A stretch of 64,000 nt of DNA. Source: an uncultured Trichococcus sp. (GTDB lineage: Bacteria > Bacillota > Bacilli > Lactobacillales > Aerococcaceae). The position numbers and the translations under genes were made by a program. Location: positions 1,431,501 through 1,495,500 of the forward strand of contig NZ_OY760503.1 in NCBI RefSeq assembly GCF_963663645.1. Direction: 5' to 3'. Position 1 is the first letter of the stretch; the number at the start of each line of letters is the position of its first letter. The notes beneath the pieces were generated by a model, which was not told where the DNA came from, did no database searches, and saw only the letters and a program-made list of their open reading frames with translations. This document shows positions 48,224 to 57,497 of the stretch, one piece after another.

Positions 48224-49408
48224 ATGAAAAAAATTACGATTACACAAATAAGCGAAAAAAAGATTAAGGCAGGGAACCCCTTGCTGCAGGCGGAAGATTT
48301 TCCAAACGAACTCAGCTTCACTGAGGGCGAAATCGTCGAGCTGTTCGATTCCCGCCAAGCGTTTGTCGCAAAAGCCTATTTGGCCAAACAGAACAAAGGC
48401 GTCGGCTGGGTGTTTTCGTTGGATAGCGCGGATAGTTTCAATGAGGCTTTCTTCAGGAACAAATTCGAAAAAGCGAAACGCAAGCGAACGGATCTGCAAA
48501 CGGATCCGGAAACGACTACCTATCGGCTTTTCAATGCGGAGGGGGACGGCATCCCCGGTGTCACCATCGACCATTATGACGGTTTTGCGGTAGTATCCTG
48601 GTACAGTGAAGGGATCTTCCGCTACCAAGCCGCCATCATTGCTGCCTTTCAAGCGGTCTTTACGGAAACGAAGGGGATCTATGAAAAATTCCGCTACCAA
48701 CGGAAGGACGGCCTGATCAGCCGCTTCGTCACGGGTGAAGAAGCCCCAACTCCTCTGATCGTGAAGGAGAACGGAATCAACTATGCAACGTATCTGGACG
48801 ATGGACTGATGACGGGCATATTCCTGGATCAGCGCGAGGTACGCGGCGCTCTGACGGAGCGGTATGCGGCAGGCAAGCGAGTCCTGAACACGTTCAGCTA
48901 TACTGGCGCTTTCTCGGTGGCCGCAGCCATGGGAGGGGCGATCGAAACGACGAGTGTCGATGTTGCGAACCGCTCGTTGGAACGGACCAAAGAACAATTC
49001 GCCGTCAACAACCTGGATGACGAGAAGCAGAAAATCTATGTCATGGATGTCTTCGATTTCATCCGCTACGCAATCCGCAAGGAATTGCAGTATGACGTGA
49101 CCATCATCGATCCGCCGAGCTTTGCCCGCACCAAAAAACGGACCTTCTCGGTCACGAAGGATTACACCCAATTGTTGGAGGAATTGATCCAGATCACCGC
49201 GCCGGATGGAACGCTGATCGTGTCTTCCAACGCCGCCAACTACAAGGAAAAGAACTTCAAACAGGATATCGCCCAAGCCTTCAAGAACAGCCACTGCGAT
49301 TACCGCATCCTGGAGACGTTCCATCTGCCCAACGATTTCGCCGTTCCGGCAGGCAGCCAAACCAGCGATTACCTGAAAGTCTTCATCATCAAGAAACTGG
49401 CTAAATAA
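48224..49408 (+). CDS. RlmI-like 23S rRNA methyltransferase family protein
   Basis: SAM-dependent methyltransferase of 394 residues: an N-terminal PUA-like domain (about 1-75), a middle EEHEE-type domain, and a Rossmann methyltransferase domain with NTFSYTGAFSVAAA (SAM motif I, about 222-235) and IIDPPSFAR (motif IV, about 302-310). E. coli RlmI makes m5C1962 in 23S rRNA with a catalytic Cys in a TCS motif; here the matching segment reads VSSNAANY with no Cys, so target atom or activity may differ. AAGGAAG precedes the ATG. The C-terminus is followed by a repeat element. Confidence 0.85.
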   Translation: MKKITITQISEKKIKAGNPLLQAEDFPNELSFTEGEIVELFDSRQAFVAKAYLAKQNKGVGWVFSLDSADSFNEAFFRNKFEKAKRKRTDLQTDPETTTYRLFNAEGDGIPGVTIDHYDGFAVVSWYSEGIFRYQAAIIAAFQAVFTETKGIYEKFRYQRKDGLISRFVTGEEAPTPLIVKENGINYATYLDDGLMTGIFLDQREVRGALTERYAAGKRVLNTFSYTGAFSVAAAMGGAIETTSVDVANRSLERTKEQFAVNNLDDEKQKIYVMDVFDFIRYAIRKELQYDVTIIDPPSFARTKKRTFSVTKDYTQLLEELIQITAPDGTLIVSSNAANYKEKNFKQDIAQAFKNSHCDYRILETFHLPNDFAVPAGSQTSDYLKVFIIKKLAK

Positions 49409-49412
49409 GAAA

Positions 49413-49515
49413 AGCTGAACGGGTTCGTTCAGGGCTTACCCGTGAAGCTAGCCAACGCTTTGGCTTGCATGGAACATTTTGCAATTCTTTGAAGCACCAA
49501 CGGTGACGCACTTTT
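49413..49515. repeat. Dispersed intergenic repeat, uninterrupted copy
   Basis: Starts with a perfect hairpin CTGAACG-GGTT-CGTTCAG (49414-49431), continues GGGCTTACCCGTGAAGCTAG and ends CACCAACGGTGACGCACTTTT. It shares about 100 bases, at perhaps three in four identical, with the split copy at 44.6-45.06 kb. Both copies sit between convergent genes, directly before the terminator. Confidence 0.72.
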
Positions 49516-49552
49516 GAGTACAGAGAAATTTATATTTTTTCCTACAAATATG

Positions 49553-49601
49553 AAAAAAGAGAACGGAGCTGCCTCATTTAGGAGGTGGCCCCGTTCTCTT
49601 T
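49553..49601 (-). terminator. Terminator between the methyltransferase and flavoprotein genes
   Basis: AAAGAGAACGG pairs with CCGTTCTCTTT, with an inner GCC/GGC part; the minus-strand side ends in TTTTTT. It shares GGAGCTGCCTCATTT with the asnB terminator. Confidence 0.85.
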
Positions 49602-49615
49602 GCGTATGGATATTT

Positions 49616-50881
49616 TTATTCGTGCAGATCCGCAGCGGCATGCTGGCCGGCAGTGTGCCCTGTAACAAAGGCGCCTGTGATGTTGTAGCCGCCTGTGTAG
49701 CCGTTGTAGTCGATCAGTTCGCCGCAGAAATAAAGCCCCCGCGTCAACTTGCTTTCCATCGTCTTCGGATTGATTTCCTTCGTGGAGACGCCCCCGCCGG
49801 TGACGAAGGCTTTGTCCAAAGGATGCGTGCCGTTCACTGCGAAGGAGAAATTTTTGCAGAAGTCGGCGAAAGCTTTGATTTCTTTCGGAGTCAATTCCTT
49901 CAATGACTTCTGCGGATCGATAGCGGACTGGCTGCAGCCGAACAGCAGATAGCGTTCCGGCATCAGATCTTTCCAGCCGTTTTTGACGCTCTTTTCCGGT
50001 TGCTCCTTGATGAGCTTCTGCAACTGCTGCTCGACGGCACCCAATGAAAGCTCCGGCAGGACATCCAAAGACATCGTGACGGTTTCGGTTTTATCGCGCT
50101 TCATTGTCTGGTGGACAAACATCGAACAACGCAAAGCGGCGGGTCCGGACACGCCGAAGTGGGTGAAGATCATGTCCATCTGATGGGACACGACCGTTTT
50201 GCCTTTCTTGTTTTTAATGCTGAGGGCAACGTTGCGCAAGGAAAGTCCCTTCAGTTCGTTTGACCGGATGAAGTCCGCATTGGACGTGATCGGCGCCTCG
50301 GTAGGGTAAAGTTCCGTGATGGTGTGCCCAGCAGCCTTAGCGAACTTATAGCCATCGCCTTTGGATCCTGTGCGCGGCAGGGCTTTCCCTCCGGTCGCCA
50401 GGATGACCCGGTCGGCCGGGAGTATTTCGCCATCCTCCAAAAGGACGCCGGTCACCTGTCCGTTTTCGATCAGGATGCGCTCCACCTTGATGTTGGTCCG
50501 GATCTGGACCTTCAGCCGCTTCAGTTCCTCGATGAATGCTTCCAGGATAGTCCTGGCTTTGTCCGTGACCGGGAACATCCGGCCATGGTCCTCTTCTTTC
50601 AATGCGACCCCGCGTTCGATAAAGAAGGTCATGATGTCGTATTGACTGAATTGGGTGAAGCTGCTGTGCAGGAATTTTCCGTTTCCGGGAATATGCCGGA
50701 TGATTTCCTCTTCGGGACGGTTGTTGGTGACGTTGCAGCGTCCGCCGCCTGTCAAAAGCAATTTTTTCCCTAGGCTTGGGTTTTGTTCGAGGAGCGTCAC
50801 TTCAGCCCCCGCTTCGGCAGCGGTGCAAGCCGCCATCAGACCGCTCGAACCTCCACCGACAATAATGATGCGTGTTTTCAT
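49616..50881 (-). CDS. HI0933-family FAD-dependent oxidoreductase
   Basis: Flavoprotein of 421 residues with an N-terminal dinucleotide-binding motif GGGSSGLMAACTAAEAG (about 8-24), GGGRCNVTN (family signature, about 45-53), ILATGGKALPRTGSKGDGY, and C-terminal GGVSTKEINPKTMESK and GYTGGYNITGAFVTG. It belongs with Bacillus YtfP and E. coli YhiN, whose physiological reaction is not firmly established. It is monocistronic with its own terminator. Function beyond FAD binding is inferred only at family level. Confidence 0.88.
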   Translation of the reverse strand: MKTRIIIVGGGSSGLMAACTAAEAGAEVTLLEQNPSLGKKLLLTGGGRCNVTNNRPEEEIIRHIPGNGKFLHSSFTQFSQYDIMTFFIERGVALKEEDHGRMFPVTDKARTILEAFIEELKRLKVQIRTNIKVERILIENGQVTGVLLEDGEILPADRVILATGGKALPRTGSKGDGYKFAKAAGHTITELYPTEAPITSNADFIRSNELKGLSLRNVALSIKNKKGKTVVSHQMDMIFTHFGVSGPAALRCSMFVHQTMKRDKTETVTMSLDVLPELSLGAVEQQLQKLIKEQPEKSVKNGWKDLMPERYLLFGCSQSAIDPQKSLKELTPKEIKAFADFCKNFSFAVNGTHPLDKAFVTGGGVSTKEINPKTMESKLTRGLYFCGELIDYNGYTGGYNITGAFVTGHTAGQHAAADLHE

Positions 50882-51235
50882 AGTATTTCTTTTCTCCGTT
50901 CTTTTGCTGCACTTACTTTATCACAGATATGTCCATCTGAAAACGGCTTTCTTCCCGGAATGATCACGAAAAAGGATGCTTTCCTTCATTAAATATTCAA
51001 AAATCGCGGCTATACTGTGTCCATACCCAAAGATAATCGTTTCTTTTTCCTCTTCTGTACCCGCAGAAGAACACCTCCCTCTTGGACGGAAGCAGGGCAT
51101 TGATTGCTGAACAGCTAAGCAGCGATCATGCAGAATGATTTTTTCTGCAGGCCTGGATTTCCGTTCTATTTTTGTGCCTAAAAGGGTATAATAGACATAG
51201 AGTACAGTTATTTAGTGAGAAGTGAGGGAATTGAA
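50882..51235. promoter_or_regulatory. Divergent promoter region, flavoprotein and nitroreductase genes
   Basis: A TATAAT at 51187-51192 with weak TTCTAT 17 bases upstream is the likely nitroreductase promoter. Small inverted repeats lie before it: TGATTGCT..AGCAGCGATCA (about 51100-51129) and TGCAGAA..TTCTGCA (51129-51149). No gene was found in this 354-bp gap. Confidence 0.45.
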
Positions 51236-51763
51236 ATGGATTTTATGAAAGTAATGCATACAAGACAAACAACACGCAGCTTCCAGACGTTCGGTCTATC
51301 CCGAGGACAAATCGAAATTATGCTGCAAGCTGGCCAGAATGCACCGATCAGCCGCGGCCGCTTTGAGGATTACCATATCACGGTCATAAAAAATTCGGAA
51401 ATATTGGCAGCGATTACATCAGCTGCGAAGGAAGTGACGGGCAATCCGGACAAAGATCCCTTGTACGGAGCACCTGCCTTTTTCGTTGTTTCCGTTAAGG
51501 AACCGGCTAAGCCAGGCAGCATCGCAAGCGCAGCCGCAATCGTCGAAAATATGCACCTGCAGGCAACCGCAGAACTTTTGGGCAGTTGCTTCCTGATGGG
51601 AATCATGGCGAACGGCACGTTGGACGCTGAAGGCATCCGCGAAAAAATGCAGATTCCCGACGGTTTTACGCCTGTAGCCGGGATGGTGGCGGGCTATCCG
51701 CACGGCTATCTGCATGACAGACAGCGTACACTGGAAAAAATTGCCAGCAACATCGTTGAATAA
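51236..51763 (+). CDS. Nitroreductase-family flavoprotein
   Basis: FMN-dependent oxidoreductase fold, 175 residues. N-terminal MHTRQTTRSFQTFGLSRGQI contains the Arg/Ser FMN-phosphate contacts of the family; GAPAFFVVS and a helical dimer region follow, ending VAGMVAGYPHG. The start was set at ATG 51236 after GTGAGGGAA; a GTG 21 bases upstream is possible. Such enzymes reduce nitro compounds, quinones or flavins; the substrate cannot be told. It is monocistronic, followed by a terminator. Confidence 0.85.
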   Translation: MDFMKVMHTRQTTRSFQTFGLSRGQIEIMLQAGQNAPISRGRFEDYHITVIKNSEILAAITSAAKEVTGNPDKDPLYGAPAFFVVSVKEPAKPGSIASAAAIVENMHLQATAELLGSCFLMGIMANGTLDAEGIREKMQIPDGFTPVAGMVAGYPHGYLHDRQRTLEKIASNIVE

Positions 51764-51778
51764 GACGGTTTAGGCACG

Positions 51779-51824
51779 GAAAACGACCTCAGGAGAAACG
51801 TTCAGGTTTCCCGGGTCGTTTTTT
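51779..51824 (+). terminator. Terminator after the nitroreductase gene
   Basis: AAAACGACC pairs with GGGTCGTTTT, with an inner GGAGAAAC/GTTTCCC part, followed by T's. Confidence 0.82.
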
Positions 51825-51984
51825 GCATACCCGTCCGGGTCGGTCTTATCCAGAGGTGGAGGTGCCGATTGCATATCCGCGCTCTTTTGTATACCATAGT
51901 ACTATTACGATAGGTAGTTCACTGCGGATAATTTTTTCGGAAAGCTTCAAAATAAAAATCAATCAAGAAATGAAGGGATATATA

Positions 51985-52686
51985 ATGGCGTACATTTCCT
52001 TAAAGAATGTCAGCAAATTCTATCAGATGGGCGAGACTCGGATCACAGCCAACGACAAGATCAGCTTCGACATCAACGAAGGGGAGTTTGTAGTGATATT
52101 GGGACCCAGTGGAGCCGGCAAATCCACCGTTCTGAACATCCTCGGAGGGATGGATGATGCCGATGAAGGCCATATCAGCATCGATGGGGTGGACATCTCC
52201 CAGTTCACTTCAAAAGCGTTGACGACCTACAGAAGGCGGGATGTCGGTTTCGTCTTCCAATTCTATAATCTTGTGCCTAACCTGACCGCGAAGGAGAACG
52301 TGGAGCTTGCCTCGCAAATATCCCCGCATGCCCGCGACGCTGCTGAGGTGATGCGGGAAGTGGGCTTGGGCGAGCGCATGGACAACTTCCCGGCGCAGCT
52401 CTCCGGAGGCGAACAGCAACGTGTCGCCATCGCCCGCGCCTTGGCAAAGCAGCCCAAGCTGCTGCTTTGCGATGAGCCGACAGGGGCACTGGATTACGAA
52501 ACGGGCAAACAAGTGCTGAAACTGCTGCAGGATACGTGCCTCGATACCGGAACGACTGTCATCGTCATCACGCATAACCAAGCCATCGCAGCCATGGCGA
52601 ACCGGATCATCGAAATCAACAATGCCAAAGTTAGGGCTATCCATGAAAATCCCAATCCTAAACCAGTATCAGAAATCGAATGGTAG
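51985..52686 (+). CDS. MacB/LolD-type ABC transporter ATP-binding protein
   Basis: ATPase of 233 residues: Walker [10 protein letters not shown], signature [15 protein letters not shown], Walker [14 protein letters not shown]-loop ITHN. It belongs to the class that pairs with FtsX-like permeases (antimicrobial-peptide export/sensing, lipoprotein release). The start was set at ATG 51985 after AAGGG; the frame stays open upstream to 51823 over the previous terminator. ATG 51970 is a weaker alternative. The palindromic ATAGTACTAT (about 51896-51905) upstream could be an operator. It is 12 bases before its permease gene. Confidence 0.9.
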   Translation: MAYISLKNVSKFYQMGETRITANDKISFDINEGEFVVILGPSGAGKSTVLNILGGMDDADEGHISIDGVDISQFTSKALTTYRRRDVGFVFQFYNLVPNLTAKENVELASQISPHARDAAEVMREVGLGERMDNFPAQLSGGEQQRVAIARALAKQPKLLLCDEPTGALDYETGKQVLKLLQDTCLDTGTTVIVITHNQAIAAMANRIIEINNAKVRAIHENPNPKPVSEIEW

Positions 52687-52698
52687 GAGGGGGAGACG

Positions 52699-55600
52699 AT
52701 GAAGAAGAAGGCGCTATGGAAAGATATCTGGATAGAGATAGGCAAAAGTAAGGCGCGTTTCCTCGCGTTATTGGCAATCATTACGTTGGGCGTGGCCTTC
52801 TTTGCCGGCATCAAAGCGGCGGGTCCGGATATGCTGGATACCGCCAACCAATATTATGAAGAAAATAATCTGTATGACCTGAAAGTGTTGTCCACTTACG
52901 GTTTGGAAGAAGCGGATATCGCCATTCTGGCGGAAACTGCCGATCTGGTTGCCCATCCGATGCGGACGGTGGATATCGAAATGGAGGGCAGTGACTTTCT
53001 TGTAAAGGTATTCCCGTTGCAGGAAGGTCCTGATCCGGTCAACGCATATGCGCTAGTCGACGGCAGACTGCCGGAAAAAAGCGGCGAAATCGCCTTGGAT
53101 GCGAAACAGAATCTGATCGATACTTATCAGATCGGGGATACGATCGCCTTCCGCCATGAGTCCGATGAAGACCTTACTAATGAAGAAAAAGAAAACCGCA
53201 TTTCCTTGAAAGAGCAGGCATACACGGTCGTCGGTTTCGTCGACTCGCCGATGTACATCGAAACGATGATGCGCGGCTCTACGAACGTCGGGAAAGGCAG
53301 CCTGGATGCTTTCGTTGTCGTGCCTGAGTCGGACATACTCGGCAGCATCTACACGGAGGCTTATCTGACGATCGCTCCCGATGTGGCGGAAACAGGCTAT
53401 ACGGACAGCTATGACGATCAGGTGGACAATCTGGCGGATGAAGTGGAACTCGCCTTGAACGGGAGGCCGTTGGAGCGCATCAACGAAATCCGTGCGGAAG
53501 GGCAACGGAAGATCAAAGACGCGGAAGATGAACTGCAGGAGGGGAAAGACAAACTTGCGGAAGCCGAGCAGGAACTGCAGGATGCCCGGCAACAATTGGA
53601 TGACGGCATAGCTGCCTATGAAGAAAATCGCCAGTTGTTTCTGGATGAAATCGCAGCAGCCGAGAACACTTTAGCCGCCAGTCAAGCTGAAATCGATGCT
53701 GGCATGGCCGAATACCGCGCAGGCCTGGCGACCTATCTCGAAAACAAAGCGCTCTATGACGAGGCAAAAGTTGCCTGGGAGGCGCAGAAAGACTCCCTGC
53801 AAGGGCAGGCCGGTTCGGACGCTTCATTGGACGTGCTGCTGGCGAGCCTTCCGGATACGCCGGAAGGCCGCGAAATCGCTGATCTGGCGAAAAGTTTGCT
53901 CGATGGGCAAGCCGAAATTGAAGCGGCCCAAGCCTCGCTGGAGGCCAAGGGTGTGGAGCTGCAGGAACGGGCAACAGCCTTAGCGGCAAAAGGCGAACTG
54001 CTTTTGGCCGAGCAGACAAGTCTGGAGACGGACGCGGCAGCTTACCAGAGCGAACTGGCCGTCTTCACCGCTGACATGATAGCCTTCCAAACGGAAAAAG
54101 CAACCAAACAAGCGGAGTTCTCGGCACGACAGGCCGCCATCGATGCAGAAAGGGCAGCCTTGGCAGCTTTGGATCCGGAGACGGACCCGAGCGTGGCCGA
54201 ACGCTTGGCGGCAGTGGCTGATCAGCAGGCAACTTTGGATGCGGAACAGACTGCTCTGGCGCAAGCTGAAGCGGATTTGGCGAGCCGCCAAATTGAGTTG
54301 GAGCAACAAGGCGCCGACTTATCGATCCGGCAAGAAGCCTTGACCGCTGATGCCGCCGCTTTCCAGACGGAACGGGCCAGTGAAGAGGCCGCTCTCCTGG
54401 AAGAACAGCGCCTCTTGGAGGAAGCCGGCACCGAGCTGGTTGCCAAAGGAGAAGAATTGCTGGAGCAACAACAACTGCTGGAAGAAAAAATTGCGGCATT
54501 CATGGCTGATGCCGAAGCCCAGATTGCAGCCGCTGATGCCCAATTCGCCGAACAAGGGGCAGCGTTGGAAAACGGCCGATTGGAATTGGCATCGGCCTTT
54601 GCCCAACTGGAGGACGGACAGGCACAGATCAACGCCGGCTGGTCCGAGTTGGAAAACCAACGCGCGAGCGGTGAACAAGCCCTGGCGGAAGCTTGGCAAC
54701 AAATCCAGCAGGGCGAAGAGGAGTATCAGGAAGGCTTGGCCACCTTCTCGGCCGAGCGGGCCGATGCAGAAATCGAGATAGCCGATGGGGAACGGCAAGT
54801 CGAAGAAGCGAAGCAAGCCTTGGCCGATCTGATTGAACCGGTCTACTACGTGACGGATCGGTCCGGGAACCCTGGTTATCAGGAATACCGCGACAATGCC
54901 GACCGCATCTCGGCAATCGCAGAGATTTTCCCGGTGTTTTTCTTCCTGATTGCGGCTTTGGTGAGCTTCACGACGATGGCCCGGATGGTGGATGAGCAAC
55001 GCCAACAGATGGGGACGTTGAAAGGACTCGGTTACAGCGATTTCGACATCGCCAAAAAATATTTGATCTATGCGGCGATCGCCTGCATCGTGGGGACATC
55101 CCTCGGTCTGGTGGCCGGATACAATATTTTCCCTGAGGTCATCTTTGATGCCTATGGGTCCATGTACAGCCTGCCTTCCGTAAAAATCACCTATTACTTG
55201 TCCTACGCTCTGATTTCCATAGCTATCGCAATGCTTTGCACCATCGGACCGGCAGCTTGGGCTGCCCACACGTCGCTCCGGGAAAATCCGGCAGCGATGA
55301 TGCGCCCGAAAGCGCCGAAAAACGGCAAGCGTGTGCTTCTGGAACGGGTGACGTTCATTTGGGATCGCCTAAGCTTCAATTCAAAGATAACGGTACGCAA
55401 CTTGCTGCGCTACAAAGCGCGCAATATGATGACGATACTGGGTGTCGCCGGCTGTACCGCCCTGATCTTGACCGGATACGGCATCAAAAATTCGATCTCC
55501 GGATTGGCGGATACACAGTTCAATGATGTGATGCGCTACAACGCAATCACGGCGATGCGTCCGGAAGCGAGCAAGGAAGAAATCGCCTCCTATGATGAAC

Positions 55601-56514
55601 TGATCGCGGCAACCTCTGAAATAACAGGCCATCTCAAAGTGGTCCAGGAGAGCTACAAACTGGATAAAAAAGGTGTGAACCTGCAGAACGTCACGGTTTT
55701 TGCTCCGCTGGAAACCGAAAATCTCCCGGATTTTGTCAGCCTGCGTGACCGTTCAACTCAGGAACCGATCGCATTGACGGATGAGGGAGCCGTCATCTCG
55801 GAAAAATTGGCGAATTTGGCAGGCATCGGACCGGGGGACAGCATCGAAATCCGGAATGACGAAATGCAGACCTATCAGATTCCGATCCAGGCTGTCACCG
55901 AGAACTACGTCAACCATTACATTTACTTGACGCCAGCCCTTTATGAAGATATCTTCATCCAAAGTGCGGAACCGACAACGGATCTTTTGCTGTTTGATGA
56001 ACCGGAAAGTTGGGAGCGGAGCTTCGGATCCGAAGCGATGGGAGAAAAGGCGGTCGCGTTGGTGACGTTCATCAATTCCGTCGACCGCAGCTTCGCCGAA
56101 ACCTTAGGGAGTCTGGACATCGTCACCTTGGTATTGATCGTGTCGGCGGCGGCATTGGCTTTCGTAGTCCTGTACAGTCTGACGAACATCAACGTATCGG
56201 AGCGGATCAGGGAACTGTCGACCATCAAAGTTTTGGGGTTCTATGATGTGGAAGTGAGCATGTACATCTACAGGGAGTCCTTGATCTTAACCTTGTTGGG
56301 CATTTTTTCCGGGTTTGTGCTCGGGAAAATTCTGAGCACAGTCGTTCTTAAAATGGTGGAAATCGACTTCATGATGTTTCCGCCGACCATCATGCCGATC
56401 AGTTACCTTTACTCAGGCCTGCTGTCGTTGCTGTTCTCAAGCGTCGTCATGCTGATCATGCACCGCAAACTCAAACAAGTGGACATGATCGAAGCGCTCA
56501 AGTCAGTCGAGTAA
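52699..56514 (+). CDS. FtsX-type ABC permease with a giant extracellular coiled coil
   Basis: 1271 residues. Order: membrane segment (about 17-38); extracellular domain (about 40-255); an Ala/Glu/Gln-rich coiled coil of roughly 450 residues (about 258-710) with many LAAEQ.., QAAIDAERAAL-type heptads; then three membrane segments (about 737-761, 788-811, 833-856), a second extracellular domain, and three more (about 1141-1163, 1193-1213, 1231-1255). The two FtsX-like domains follow ARMVDEQRQQMGTLKGLGYS and RIRELSTIKVLGFYDVEVS. It is the partner of the preceding ATPase. Likely a mechanotransmission-type exporter acting on envelope substrates; the substrate is unknown. Confidence 0.88.
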   Translation: MKKKALWKDIWIEIGKSKARFLALLAIITLGVAFFAGIKAAGPDMLDTANQYYEENNLYDLKVLSTYGLEEADIAILAETADLVAHPMRTVDIEMEGSDFLVKVFPLQEGPDPVNAYALVDGRLPEKSGEIALDAKQNLIDTYQIGDTIAFRHESDEDLTNEEKENRISLKEQAYTVVGFVDSPMYIETMMRGSTNVGKGSLDAFVVVPESDILGSIYTEAYLTIAPDVAETGYTDSYDDQVDNLADEVELALNGRPLERINEIRAEGQRKIKDAEDELQEGKDKLAEAEQELQDARQQLDDGIAAYEENRQLFLDEIAAAENTLAASQAEIDAGMAEYRAGLATYLENKALYDEAKVAWEAQKDSLQGQAGSDASLDVLLASLPDTPEGREIADLAKSLLDGQAEIEAAQASLEAKGVELQERATALAAKGELLLAEQTSLETDAAAYQSELAVFTADMIAFQTEKATKQAEFSARQAAIDAERAALAALDPETDPSVAERLAAVADQQATLDAEQTALAQAEADLASRQIELEQQGADLSIRQEALTADAAAFQTERASEEAALLEEQRLLEEAGTELVAKGEELLEQQQLLEEKIAAFMADAEAQIAAADAQFAEQGAALENGRLELASAFAQLEDGQAQINAGWSELENQRASGEQALAEAWQQIQQGEEEYQEGLATFSAERADAEIEIADGERQVEEAKQALADLIEPVYYVTDRSGNPGYQEYRDNADRISAIAEIFPVFFFLIAALVSFTTMARMVDEQRQQMGTLKGLGYSDFDIAKKYLIYAAIACIVGTSLGLVAGYNIFPEVIFDAYGSMYSLPSVKITYYLSYALISIAIAMLCTIGPAAWAAHTSLRENPAAMMRPKAPKNGKRVLLERVTFIWDRLSFNSKITVRNLLRYKARNMMTILGVAGCTALILTGYGIKNSISGLADTQFNDVMRYNAITAMRPEASKEEIASYDELIAATSEITGHLKVVQESYKLDKKGVNLQNVTVFAPLETENLPDFVSLRDRSTQEPIALTDEGAVISEKLANLAGIGPGDSIEIRNDEMQTYQIPIQAVTENYVNHYIYLTPALYEDIFIQSAEPTTDLLLFDEPESWERSFGSEAMGEKAVALVTFINSVDRSFAETLGSLDIVTLVLIVSAAALAFVVLYSLTNINVSERIRELSTIKVLGFYDVEVSMYIYRESLILTLLGIFSGFVLGKILSTVVLKMVEIDFMMFPPTIMPISYLYSGLLSLLFSSVVMLIMHRKLKQVDMIEALKSVE

Positions 56515-56531
56515 GAATAAGATAAGAATAG

Positions 56532-56575
56532 AAAAAACGCGCAAGAGCCATCTATTGGCCGCTTGCGCGTTTTTC
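56532..56575. terminator. Bidirectional terminator between the permease and exporter-like genes
   Basis: AAAAACGCGCAAG pairs with CTTGCGCGTTTTT. Confidence 0.92.
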
Positions 56576-56587
56576 TTCTGAAGATAC

Positions 56588-57094
56588 TCAGTTTTCGGAT
56601 GGTGGTTGAGGCGCGCCAGGCAGCAGGTAGTTGACCCCGATTGCGATGGACGCGCCGATTACTGTATCCAACACCCTTTGGATGGCATAAACGGTCTTTT
56701 CGTTATTATCTATATTGTAGAAAACAACGAGAAAGGTAGCCGTAGCCCCCACGATTGCCGTTGACATGTCCAGGATGTTGCAGACCGTGATCAGGATGAT
56801 GATGGCGATGATTGTGCCGAAGAAATCAACAGAAAAATCCAAGCCCAGAAAACCTTTGACAGCAACCAAGCTAACACCCAAAATGCCGGCGACAGCATTG
56901 CCTCCGACTCGGCGGATGCCATGATGGAGCGATTGCGTGCAATCTTCACGCAAAGCGAAGACTGCCGCCAATCCGGCCAGCATAGGAGAACCTCGGTCCA
57001 ACAATTTGAACAGCAGGACACACAGCCCGACGGCAACGCCGGATTTGGTTGTACGCATGCCTACGCGGAACTTCTCCTTATCCAAATGCAACAT
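56588..57094 (-). CDS. Aromatic acid exporter family / FUSC-like membrane protein
   Basis: About 168 residues with four hydrophobic segments (LCVLLFKLLD, AVAGILGVSLVAVKGFLG, GTIIAIIILITVCNIL, AIVGATATFLVVFY) and the family start LRVGMRT-TKSG-like FRVGMRTTKSGVAVG. It corresponds to the short N-terminal membrane half of the aromatic-acid-exporter/FUSC family and lacks the cytoplasmic C-terminal domain found in longer members. The start is uncertain: ATG at 57094 (complement) is preferred over a TTG at 57136 that lacks a ribosome site. Function not known. Confidence 0.75.
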   Translation of the reverse strand: MLHLDKEKFRVGMRTTKSGVAVGLCVLLFKLLDRGSPMLAGLAAVFALREDCTQSLHHGIRRVGGNAVAGILGVSLVAVKGFLGLDFSVDFFGTIIAIIILITVCNILDMSTAIVGATATFLVVFYNIDNNEKTVYAIQRVLDTVIGASIAIGVNYLLPGAPQPPSEN

Positions 57095-57375
57095 AGTAAG
57101 TAGGGCACTTCCTCTCGAAATCAAATAATATCTCAATCATAAGCATTTTTGAATTTTTATCAAGTCATTTTCGCATTATTGTGCAAATAATACATGCGCA
57201 TTTGCGGTGTTGTTCAGAGTGGTCTTCCGTAAAATGAGAAAAAAAGAGGGCCATTTTTGGACGAAAAATGTACGTTGTCATGTAAGCCGTTTAATATGAT
57301 TTGTTGCAACGGCGCCTTTTTGAGAGGGGGTAAAAAAAGAACATTCGCTTTTTGCCAAAAAAGGCCAAAATTTGG

Positions 57376-57404
57376 TTGCTTAAATTGTCAGAATATTCTA
57401 TACT
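57376..57404 (+). promoter_or_regulatory. livJ promoter with CodY-box-like sequence
   Basis: TTGCTT (57376-57381), exactly 17 bases, TATACT (57399-57404). Within the spacer lies AATTGTCAGAATATT (57383-57397), 13 of 15 matches to the CodY box AATTTTCWGAAAATT. CodY with bound branched-chain amino acids would block RNA polymerase here. The remaining 403-bp gap upstream, back to the exporter-like gene, is AT-rich with no gene seen. Confidence 0.8.
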
Positions 57405-57497
57405 AATGACATTAAATTTTAAGGAGAAGGATGAGGGCCTTTTCTTTGGATTTGCAACAAATTATTAACATATAGTGAGATGGGGAGGATTATTTAG

